From: Pseudomonas sp. GD04019
Lineage (GTDB): Bacteria; Pseudomonadota; Gammaproteobacteria; Pseudomonadales; Pseudomonadaceae
Reading direction: 5' to 3'
DNA length: 64,000 nucleotides
Assembly: GCF_029837695.1 (NCBI RefSeq)
Contig: NZ_JAOEEA010000014.1
Span: forward strand, 62,001 to 126,000
Shown here: positions 25,134-32,427 of the stretch, in pieces
Position numbering within the stretch: position 1 is the stretch's first letter
How the letters are laid out: each line of letters opens with the position of its first letter
Notes under the pieces: generated by a model
The model's database searches: none
Told to the model about the DNA's origin: nothing
What the model saw: only the letters and a program-made list of their open reading frames with translations
Made by a program: the position numbers and the translations under genes

Positions 25134-27215
25134 TCAGAAGTCGAGATCGACCTTGGCCCACAGGGTTCGCCCGGGCTCGTCAATGGCCACCGGGTCGGCC
25201 GGATAGCCGAAGCCGGCATCGCCGGCCAGGTTGAGGTGCTCGGCGTAATCCTTGTCGAACAGGTTGTCGACGCCGGCGCTGAGCTTGAGGTTGGCGCTGA
25301 CGCGGTAGGCACCGTTGAGCGAGAACACGCCGAAGCCGGCGCTGCTGCCGAAGTCCTGGCCGACCACGTTGCCGCGGCCCTCGTCCACCCGGTTCTGCGC
25401 TGCCACCACACGCCACAGGGCGCCGGCGCTCCAGGCGTCGCGCTGGTAGGCCAGGCCCAGGCGCGCTTCCAGCGGCGGCATCTGCGGCAGGGCCTCGTCA
25501 TCGGAGCTGTTCTTGCCCCAGGCGTAGGCCAGGGTGGCGTCGGTGTTCCAGTGGTCGGTGAGGTCGTAGGCCACGCCCAGCTCCCCCCCCAGGATGCGCG
25601 CGTCGATATTGTCGGCCTGCGAGCCGCCCATCATGCCGGCGCTGTAGTCGAACAGGATGTAGTCGCGCACCTGGCCGACGTAGCCGCTGGCCCAGGCCTG
25701 CAGGTCGGTGCCGTTGTACTGCACGCCGAAGTCGAGCTGGGTGGTCTTCTCTGGCTCGATGCCGTCGAAGGCGTTGATCTCGCCGGCCGGACCGCGACTC
25801 GGGGAGAACAGCTCCCAGTAGTCGGGGAAGCGCTGCACATGGCCGAGGCCGGCGTAGAGGGTGGTCGGCGACTCGGCCAGGTCATGCTCATAGCGCACGA
25901 AGCCGCTGGGCAAGGTGTCGGCGCGGGTCTCGTCGGCGGTCGGGTTGGGCATGCTCATCATGCCGCCGGTGCGCTGACGGTAGTCCTTGGCCGAGGCGCG
26001 GTCCAGGCGCGCGCCAGCGACCACGCGGTTGCGCTCGGCGAGCAGCCAGGTCAGCTCGGCGAAGGCGCCGTAGCTGTGCATCACCGCGTCCTTGCTCCAG
26101 GGGAAGCGGTCGGTGTCGATGTAGCTGTCGCTCATCATGTCGTAGTCGGAGTTGCGCTCGCGGTGCTCGCTGCGCAGGGCGTCGACACCGGCGACCAGCT
26201 CCACGTCGGTCCAGGTGAAGGTCGCGGCGAGGCGTCCGCCGACCGTGCGCCGGTCGACCTGGGAGGCCATGGGCATGGCCATCATGCTGCTCGGGTCGGG
26301 CTCGCGCAGGCTGAAGTTGTCCATGATGTGGTCGGCGTAGTTGTAGTAGAGCTGCGCCTCCAGCTTGTCCAGCGTGCCACCGAGGTTGGACTTCTCGAAA
26401 CGCAGGCCGAGGCTCTCGCGCTCGAACTGCGCGCCGTCCATGCCGCGCCCGGCATAGCGCGCCTCGCCGTCGCCCTTGCCGGCGGTGAGCTCGATCAGGG
26501 TGTCGGCGTCCGGCGTCCAGCCGATGGCCAGGTCGCCGTTCCACTTGTTCCAGCGCGACGGCACGGTATCGCCGTCGCCGTCCTCGTAGTCATCGGCCTG
26601 GGCCTGGTTGCCGACGAAGCGCAGGTAGCCCTGCTCGCCGCCCACGGCGCCATCCAGCACCTTGTCGAAGCGGCCGTTGGAGCCAGTCAGCACGCTGGCG
26701 TGCAGGCGCGAACCGAGCTCGCCGAAACGCTCCGGCTCGCGCTCGAACAGCACGGTGCCAGCCGAGGCGCCGGGGCCCCAGAGCACGGTCTGTGGGCCCT
26801 TGATCACGGTCAGCTTGTCGAAGGTCTCGGGCGATATATAGGAACTCGGCGCGTCCATCCGGTAGGGACAGGCGCCGAGCATCAGGCCGCCGTTGGTGCG
26901 CAGGTTGATGCGTGAGCCGAACATGCCACGCAGCACCGGGTCGCCGTTGCTGCCGCCGCTGCGGATGGCGGCGAAGCCGGGGATGGTCTTCAGGTAGTCG
27001 GTGGCATCGCTGGCCGGCACCGGCTGGCGGGCGTCTTTGGGATCGGCGTGGATGGTCAGCGGCGAGCTCTGCTGCACGGCGGTGACCACCGTGGGCGCCA
27101 GCTCGGCATCGGCGGCCTCCTCGGCGAAGATCGGCGTGGCCATAGCCAGGCTCAGGGCGGACAGAACGAACGGCAGGCGCCCGACGCGTGCCGGCACGAA
27201 AACGAATGGAGTCAT
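25134..27215 (-). CDS. oprC: TonB-dependent copper receptor OprC
   Basis: 693 residues: signal peptide (1-31), a TonB-box-like APTVVTAV, plug domain (about 60-170), then a 22-strand barrel ending WAKVDLDF. The plug carries CPYRM (Cys116-x-x-x-Met120), corresponding to the CxxxM copper-binding pair known from P. aeruginosa OprC. Met-rich stretches (MMAMPMASQ, MMSDS, GGMMSMPN) fit a copper receptor. It imports copper across the outer membrane using TonB energy. A DUF2946 gene lies 60 nt upstream on the same strand, as in P. aeruginosa. Confidence 0.9.
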   Translation of the reverse strand: MTPFVFVPARVGRLPFVLSALSLAMATPIFAEEAADAELAPTVVTAVQQSSPLTIHADPKDARQPVPASDATDYLKTIPGFAAIRSGGSNGDPVLRGMFGSRINLRTNGGLMLGACPYRMDAPSSYISPETFDKLTVIKGPQTVLWGPGASAGTVLFEREPERFGELGSRLHASVLTGSNGRFDKVLDGAVGGEQGYLRFVGNQAQADDYEDGDGDTVPSRWNKWNGDLAIGWTPDADTLIELTAGKGDGEARYAGRGMDGAQFERESLGLRFEKSNLGGTLDKLEAQLYYNYADHIMDNFSLREPDPSSMMAMPMASQVDRRTVGGRLAATFTWTDVELVAGVDALRSEHRERNSDYDMMSDSYIDTDRFPWSKDAVMHSYGAFAELTWLLAERNRVVAGARLDRASAKDYRQRTGGMMSMPNPTADETRADTLPSGFVRYEHDLAESPTTLYAGLGHVQRFPDYWELFSPSRGPAGEINAFDGIEPEKTTQLDFGVQYNGTDLQAWASGYVGQVRDYILFDYSAGMMGGSQADNIDARILGGELGVAYDLTDHWNTDATLAYAWGKNSSDDEALPQMPPLEARLGLAYQRDAWSAGALWRVVAAQNRVDEGRGNVVGQDFGSSAGFGVFSLNGAYRVSANLKLSAGVDNLFDKDYAEHLNLAGDAGFGYPADPVAIDEPGRTLWAKVDLDF

Positions 27216-27275
27216 GGTGTTTCCTGAATGATGAACAGCGCTATGCCCTCGCGACGAGGGCGACTGATGGCGACT

Positions 27276-27647
27276 TCAGGAAAGCGACGGGGGCGCCCTG
27301 CCGGGCGGGGCCACCAGGAACGGCGGGCTGAGGCCCAGCGCCTCGGCGAAGCGCGGCCGCTCGGGCGGCGCCACCAGCGGCGGTGGCGGCGTGAAGGGAA
27401 GAGACTGCAGGCTGGCGATATGCGCACCGCACTGCACGCAGGGCAACTGGTGCGAGGCGGCGCCGCCCCGGTCGTCCTCGCCGAGCTGCCATTGCACACC
27501 TTGCGAGGTGCACATGAGCATGAAGCCGTCTTCGCTCATCTGCGGCAGCGCCCACAGCGGCATACTCACGCGCAGCAGCATGCCCACCAGGGCAAAGGCG
27601 TAGAGCCAATCGCGGAAGTTACGGCTGAGCGGGTTCAGGGCGGGCAT
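27276..27647 (-). CDS. DUF2946 family protein beside oprC
   Basis: 123 residues. One N-terminal membrane segment or signal (about 13-33), then a short domain with LPCVQCGAH, a Cys-x-x-Cys-x-x-His cluster that could bind copper, and a Pro-rich C terminus. DUF2946 proteins are short and are typically encoded next to copper receptors. It is probably cotranscribed with oprC (60-nt gap) and presumably helps in periplasmic copper handling (inference). Confidence 0.8.
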   Translation of the reverse strand: MPALNPLSRNFRDWLYAFALVGMLLRVSMPLWALPQMSEDGFMLMCTSQGVQWQLGEDDRGGAASHQLPCVQCGAHIASLQSLPFTPPPPLVAPPERPRFAEALGLSPPFLVAPPGRAPPSLS

Positions 27648-27805
27648 ATCCTTTCGTTGCCGGGCATTCTAGCCAGTGCGCGGCCCCGCGCCACTGCCAC
27701 GGCGTCGCACCCGCCCGTTTCCGGCGGAAGCCACGGTAGGCAGTGCCTCGGTCATGGCTCTACACTGCAAGCCACACCTGCCCTGCAATCAGGATCGAAA
27801 ACTCC

Positions 27806-28942
27806 ATGGCCGACGAACCACCCGTGACGCCCAGCGGCCTGACCGAACGCAGCTACGAGCTGCTGGTCCAGGCCGTGGTCGACTACGCGATCTACATGCT
27901 CAACCCGCAAGGCCGGATCATGACCTGGAACGTCGGTGCCGAGCGGATCAAGGGCTACACGGCGAAGGAGGTGATCGGTCAGCATCTGGAACTGTTCTTC
28001 CTGGAGGAAGACCGCCGCCAGGGCAAGGCGCAACGGCTGATCGCCACCGCCCTGCGCGAGGGTCGCGCCCACGACGAGGGCTGGCGGGTGCGCAAGGACG
28101 GCACACGCTTCTGGGCGCTGACCGTGCTCGATGCCATCCATGACGAGACCGGCTGCCTGGTCGGCCTGGCCAAGATCACCCGCGACATGACCGAGCGCCA
28201 CGAGGCGCAGATACACCTCGACGAGGTGCGCGCACAGCTGTTCCAGGCGCAGAAGATGGAAGCCCTCGGCCAACTCACCGGCGGCATGGCCCACGACTTC
28301 AACAACCTGCTCACGGTGATCATCGGCTCCAGCGACCTGGCCCGGCGCAGCAACGATCCCGAGCGCATCCAGATGCTGCTGGAGAGCATCCACGAGGCCG
28401 GCATCCGTGGCCGCACGCTGACCCAGAACCTGCTGACCTTCGCCCGCCGACGGGCACCACAGGCCTGGGCGCTCGACCTGGTCACCACGCTGCAGGCCTC
28501 CTCTGCCCTGTTCGCCCAGGCCCTGCCGAAGAGCATCAGCCTGGACCTGGAAATCTCACCCGCGCTGCATCAGGCGCGGGTCGATGCCACTCAGCTGGAA
28601 ATGGCCCTGCTCAACCTGGTGTTCAACGCCCGCGATGCCATGGAGGAGCAGGGCGGACGCATTCTGCTGCGCGCCGAGAATGGCCAGTTGCACGGCGAGT
28701 GGCAGGGACTGCAGGGCGACTTCGTGCTGATCTCGGTCAACGACGACGGCCCCGGCATCCCCCGCGAACTGCAGGAGCGCATCTTCGAGCCGTTCTTCAC
28801 CACCAAGCACTTCGGCAAAGGCACCGGCCTGGGTCTCAGCCAGGTGTACGGCTTCGCCCGCGCCGCCGATGGTGCGATCGGGGTCGAAAGCGAGCCCGGC
28901 AAGGGCACGCGCATGACCCTTTATCTGCCGGCCGCCGTCTAG
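27806..28942 (+). CDS. PAS-domain sensor histidine kinase
   Basis: 378 residues from ATG 27806 (AGGA 11 nt upstream). A single PAS domain (about 15-130; NPQGRIMTWN ... DGTRFWALTVLDAI ... LAKITRDMTER), then a HisKA-type H box GGMAHDFNNLL with His163, and an HATPase_c domain with LNLVFNARDAM (N box), DDGPGIP (G1) and GTGLGLS (G2). There are no membrane segments, so it senses inside the cell; the PAS domain lacks a LOV-type flavin-binding Cys motif. It is followed on the same strand by the KaiC-like ATPase (79 nt) and a response regulator, forming a likely three-gene signalling unit. Confidence 0.88.
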   Translation: MADEPPVTPSGLTERSYELLVQAVVDYAIYMLNPQGRIMTWNVGAERIKGYTAKEVIGQHLELFFLEEDRRQGKAQRLIATALREGRAHDEGWRVRKDGTRFWALTVLDAIHDETGCLVGLAKITRDMTERHEAQIHLDEVRAQLFQAQKMEALGQLTGGMAHDFNNLLTVIIGSSDLARRSNDPERIQMLLESIHEAGIRGRTLTQNLLTFARRRAPQAWALDLVTTLQASSALFAQALPKSISLDLEISPALHQARVDATQLEMALLNLVFNARDAMEEQGGRILLRAENGQLHGEWQGLQGDFVLISVNDDGPGIPRELQERIFEPFFTTKHFGKGTGLGLSQVYGFARAADGAIGVESEPGKGTRMTLYLPAAV

Positions 28943-29021
28943 CCGGCGTTGTCCGCCATACTGGCTTGCCGGTAAAGTGCGGCCAATTAGCGGCGCACCA
29001 GCGCTGCCACTCGATAGAGAG

Positions 29022-30476
29022 ATGGGACGGATCTTGGAACAACTAAAACGCCTTCAAAGCGGCATCGATGGCCTCGACGTCCTGTTGAAAGGGGGTCTGG
29101 TCAGCGGCGCCTCTTACATCGTTCAGGGCCGCCCGGGCTCGGGCAAGACCATCCTGGCCAACCAGATCGCCTTCAACCATGTGCGCGAAGGCGGTCGCGT
29201 GCTGGTAGCCACGCTGCTGGCCGAATCCCATGATCGGCTGTTCCAGTTCCTCTCCACCCTGAGCTTCTTCGAGCCGCAGCGCGTCGGCGCCGAGATCCAG
29301 TTCGTCAGCGCCTTCGACACCATGCAGAACGAGGGCCTGGACGAAGTGGTGCGCCTGCTGCGCCGCGAGATCAACCGACAGAAGGCCACCCTGCTGATCG
29401 TCGACGGCGTGCTCAACGCCCGCTCGCGCGCCGAATCGCAGCTGGACACCAAGAAATTCATCTCCGAGCTGCAAGGCCATGCCGCCTTTGCCGGCTGCAC
29501 CGTACTGCTGATCACCAGCGCCCGCCTGGACGACGGCAGCCCGGAACACACCATGGTCGACGGCGTGATCGAAGTGGGCGAAGAGCTGCATGGCAGCCGC
29601 TCGGTGCGCCGCATCCAGCTGCGCAAGACGCGCGGCAGCGGCGCCCTCTCCGGCCTGCACGAGTGCGAGATCACCAACGACGGCATCGTCATCTACCCGC
29701 GCCTGGAGAGCCTCTATGCGCGGCCCTCGCAGCCGGGCAGTGCCGACCTGCGGCGAGTGCCCAGCGGCATCGGCGGCTTCGACCAGATGATCGGCGGCGG
29801 CCTGCCGGAGTCCTCGGTGACCCTGCTGATGGGGCCGTCCGGCGTCGGCAAGACCTGCGCCGGCCTGAGCTTCCTGGCCCAGAGCACGCCGCAGGAGCCG
29901 GGCCTGCACTTCGGCTTCTACGAAAACCCGCAGCGCCTGCGCCTCAAGGCGCAAGCGCTGGGCCATGACCTGCAAGCCCTGGAAGACAGCGGCGCGCTGC
30001 ATATCCTCTGGCAGCCCACCACATCCGGGTTGCTCGACGCCCTGGGCCTGAAGCTGCTCGACACGGTCGAGCGCCTGGGTATCAAGCGTGTGCTGCTCGA
30101 CAGCCTGGGCGGCATGGCCAGGGTGGCGACCAACCAGGCGCGCCTGGCCGAGTTCTTCAGCGCCCTGATGAGCGAGCTGCGCGCGCGCGGCGTGACGGTG
30201 GTGGCCACCTGGGAGATGCGTGACCTGTTCGGCTCCGAGATCAACGCACCGGCACCGGAACTGTCCAGCCTGGTGGACAACCTGCTGCTGATGCGCTTCG
30301 TGGAAATCAATTCCGAACTAAAGCGCGTGCTCTCCACCCTGAAGATGAGAGACAGCAATTATGATCCCGCCCTGCTGGAGGTGGTGATCGACGAACAAGG
30401 CCTGCGCCTGGAGAAGACCTTCAGGAATACGGCTGCGGTGCTGACCGGCAGCGCAGTACCGACGGCGGATAGATGA
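29022..30476 (+). CDS. Two-domain KaiC-like RecA-fold ATPase
   Basis: 484 residues from ATG 29022; an in-frame GTG at 28977 is the alternative. Two KaiC/RadA-type P-loop domains: Walker A GRPGSGKT (36-43) and GPSGVGKT (271-278), Walker B TLLIVDG and RVLLDS. The paired catalytic Glu of cyanobacterial KaiC is reduced to one per domain (LLAESH, Glu68; FYENP, Glu301). The KaiC phosphosite segment aligns as PELSSLVDNLLLMRFVEI, placing Ser415-Ser416 where KaiC has Ser431-Thr432, and LSTLKMRDSNYD matches the KaiC C-terminal region. There is no kaiA or kaiB. It is probably a signalling ATPase between the PAS kinase and the receiver protein. Confidence 0.85.
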   Translation: MGRILEQLKRLQSGIDGLDVLLKGGLVSGASYIVQGRPGSGKTILANQIAFNHVREGGRVLVATLLAESHDRLFQFLSTLSFFEPQRVGAEIQFVSAFDTMQNEGLDEVVRLLRREINRQKATLLIVDGVLNARSRAESQLDTKKFISELQGHAAFAGCTVLLITSARLDDGSPEHTMVDGVIEVGEELHGSRSVRRIQLRKTRGSGALSGLHECEITNDGIVIYPRLESLYARPSQPGSADLRRVPSGIGGFDQMIGGGLPESSVTLLMGPSGVGKTCAGLSFLAQSTPQEPGLHFGFYENPQRLRLKAQALGHDLQALEDSGALHILWQPTTSGLLDALGLKLLDTVERLGIKRVLLDSLGGMARVATNQARLAEFFSALMSELRARGVTVVATWEMRDLFGSEINAPAPELSSLVDNLLLMRFVEINSELKRVLSTLKMRDSNYDPALLEVVIDEQGLRLEKTFRNTAAVLTGSAVPTADR

Positions 30477-30486
30477 GCCTCAGCGC

Positions 30487-30852
30487 ATGACGACCATCCT
30501 GATAGTCGATGACGAATATCTGATCGCGGATATTCTCGGCTACGCGTTGGAGGATGAAGGCTACATGGTGGTCAAGGCCGCCAATGGCCGGCGCGGCCTC
30601 GAAGTGCTCGACCGCGAACGTCCTTCCCTGGTCATCACCGACTTCATGATGCCGGTGATGGATGGAGTCGAATTCGCCCGCGCCATCCGCAGCCGCCCAG
30701 GCACGGCGCATCTGCCGATCCTGCTGATGAGCGGCGCCCACGGCAGCATCGGCCGGACCACGCCCGAGCTGTTCGCCGATGTGTTCGACAAACCCTTCGA
30801 AGTGGATTACGTGATCGCCAAGGTCCGCGAGCTGGTCGGCCCGGCGGGCTGA
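30487..30852 (+). CDS. Single-domain response regulator
   Basis: 121 residues, receiver domain only. The acidic pocket is Asp8-Asp9 with phospho-acceptor Asp52 (VITDFMMP); the switch Ser is in LLMSGAHG and the conserved Lys in FDKPF. It has no output domain, so it acts by protein contact or as a phosphate relay. It begins 10 nt after the KaiC-like gene and is surely cotranscribed. The PAS kinase two genes upstream is the obvious phosphodonor. Confidence 0.9.
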   Translation: MTTILIVDDEYLIADILGYALEDEGYMVVKAANGRRGLEVLDRERPSLVITDFMMPVMDGVEFARAIRSRPGTAHLPILLMSGAHGSIGRTTPELFADVFDKPFEVDYVIAKVRELVGPAG

Positions 30853-30867
30853 CCAGCTGCCACTTTT

Positions 30868-32427
30868 TCAGCGACCGAACAGAGCGATCAGGCCCTCCGC
30901 CAGCGTGCCGCGCCAGTTCAGATAGTCGTGCCCGCTGGCCCACTCCCGATGCGTCACCGCATAGCCCTTGGCCTGCAGCACGTCGCGCAGATGGCGGGTG
31001 GTGTCGAAGATGCCGAGCTGGCCGTTGCCGGCCTCGAACTGCCCCGCCTCCAGATAGAAACGCACCGGCAGCCTGGGCGCACGCACGAACTCGCGGGTCA
31101 GCCACTCCGGCTCCTGCCCAGGCGGCGACCACCAGTAGGAGCCGGACTGGCTGAGCACGTTGCCGAACAGCTCGGGGTGCCTGAGCGCCGCATAGCTGGA
31201 AGCCAGGCCGCCGTAGCTGGAGCCGGCGATCACCGTGCGCGGCGCCGGTACGCTAAGCCCTTGTTGCGCCACCCAGGGTTGTAGCTCCTCGGCGAGGAAG
31301 CGGGCGAAGTCCGGGTTGGGCGGCAGCTCCACGCCGCGTGCCTCGGGGCTGGCGTTGTCGATCAGCACCGCTGCCATGGGCGGGATGCGCCCGGCGGCGA
31401 TCAGGTTGTCGAGGATGGTCGGTGTCGGCACCTTGCCCAGATAAGCCTCGGCGTCGAACAGGTAGAGCAGATGGTTGTCCGCCGCGCCGGCGCGATAGCC
31501 ATGCGGGCGGTACAGGTACACCGCGCGGCTGTTGCCGAGGATCTTGCTGGTGAACGCGTGGCGCTCGACGCTGCCGGCCGCCACGCCCGCGCGCTTGTCG
31601 TTCCACGGCTGCGGTGGCGCCCGATCCAGCTCCAGCAGCGAGTCGTACTGGAAGCCATCCACGCCCTTGGCCGGGTAGGCTCGGGGGTTGAGTGGATCGG
31701 CCTGGGCGGTGGCGAGGATCGCCCGCCGCCGCGTGCCAGGGTCGGCGTCCAGCTCCGGCACGTCCGGCGCCAGCTGGTAGGCCAGGCGCGTCTCGCGTGG
31801 CAGGCGGAAGGTCACGAACCACACATCCGAGTCGCCCAGGCGGGCCAGTTCGCTGTGGTCGTAGCCGGGCCCGCCGAACAGGCGCACGTTGCGTTCGGCG
31901 CCGCGCCAGAGGAAGGTCACCAGCGCTTCGCGTTCGTCCAGCGCCTCGATCAGCGGCGTGCCGCGCTTGCCCATCTCGCACCAGAAGTCGCGGCTGTCGC
32001 CACCGGCTGCCAGCTCGGCCTGCAGCGCACGCAGGCGCGGGCTCTGCAGCTGTTCCGCGGGAGCCCGCTGCGCGGCCAGCGGCGTGACGGCAGACAGCTG
32101 CAGGCGGAACTCGGCACCCGCCACGCCCTGCAGGCGCAGGCGGTAGTCGCCGTCCTCGGGCAGCACCAGCTGGAAGGCGCGCCTTCCCGCATCCTTGGCC
32201 ACCAGGCGGCGCAGATGGTCTCCGTCGGCGGTCCGCAGATCGAGCTGCATGGCGGCGCTGGGCAGCTCGCCACTCAGGTAGTCGCCGCGCGTGAAGTGCA
32301 GCCGGTATTCGCGGGCGCCCCGCTCGTCCAACCGGCCCTCGTAGTGGCGCGCCTCCTCGGCCTGGGCGCTAAAAGAGCCCAGGCCGAGGCACAGCACGCC
32401 GGCCAGTAGTGGCAGGCGGCTTACCAT
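30868..32427 (-). CDS. Periplasmic siderophore esterase, enterochelin esterase (Fes) family
   Basis: 519 residues. Signal peptide 1-23 (ending SAQA), an N-terminal Fes-type beta-sandwich domain (about 150-280), then an alpha/beta-hydrolase of the esterase D group with nucleophile Ser404 in GSSYGG and the catalytic His in ASGHDYLNWR. It should hydrolyse a ferric catecholate triester in the periplasm, like PfeE or IroE, rather than in the cytoplasm like E. coli Fes. Its ATG (32427) overlaps the stop of the TonB receptor gene, so the two are translationally coupled, and the receptor probably brings in the ester siderophore. Confidence 0.85.
   Translation of the reverse strand: MVSRLPLLAGVLCLGLGSFSAQAEEARHYEGRLDERGAREYRLHFTRGDYLSGELPSAAMQLDLRTADGDHLRRLVAKDAGRRAFQLVLPEDGDYRLRLQGVAGAEFRLQLSAVTPLAAQRAPAEQLQSPRLRALQAELAAGGDSRDFWCEMGKRGTPLIEALDEREALVTFLWRGAERNVRLFGGPGYDHSELARLGDSDVWFVTFRLPRETRLAYQLAPDVPELDADPGTRRRAILATAQADPLNPRAYPAKGVDGFQYDSLLELDRAPPQPWNDKRAGVAAGSVERHAFTSKILGNSRAVYLYRPHGYRAGAADNHLLYLFDAEAYLGKVPTPTILDNLIAAGRIPPMAAVLIDNASPEARGVELPPNPDFARFLAEELQPWVAQQGLSVPAPRTVIAGSSYGGLASSYAALRHPELFGNVLSQSGSYWWSPPGQEPEWLTREFVRAPRLPVRFYLEAGQFEAGNGQLGIFDTTRHLRDVLQAKGYAVTHREWASGHDYLNWRGTLAEGLIALFGR

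Noticed and set aside
27806..30852. A complete Kai circadian clock
   Set aside because: Only a KaiC-like protein is present. There is no kaiA or kaiB, and the catalytic Glu pairs of true KaiC are incomplete, so a clock cannot be claimed.
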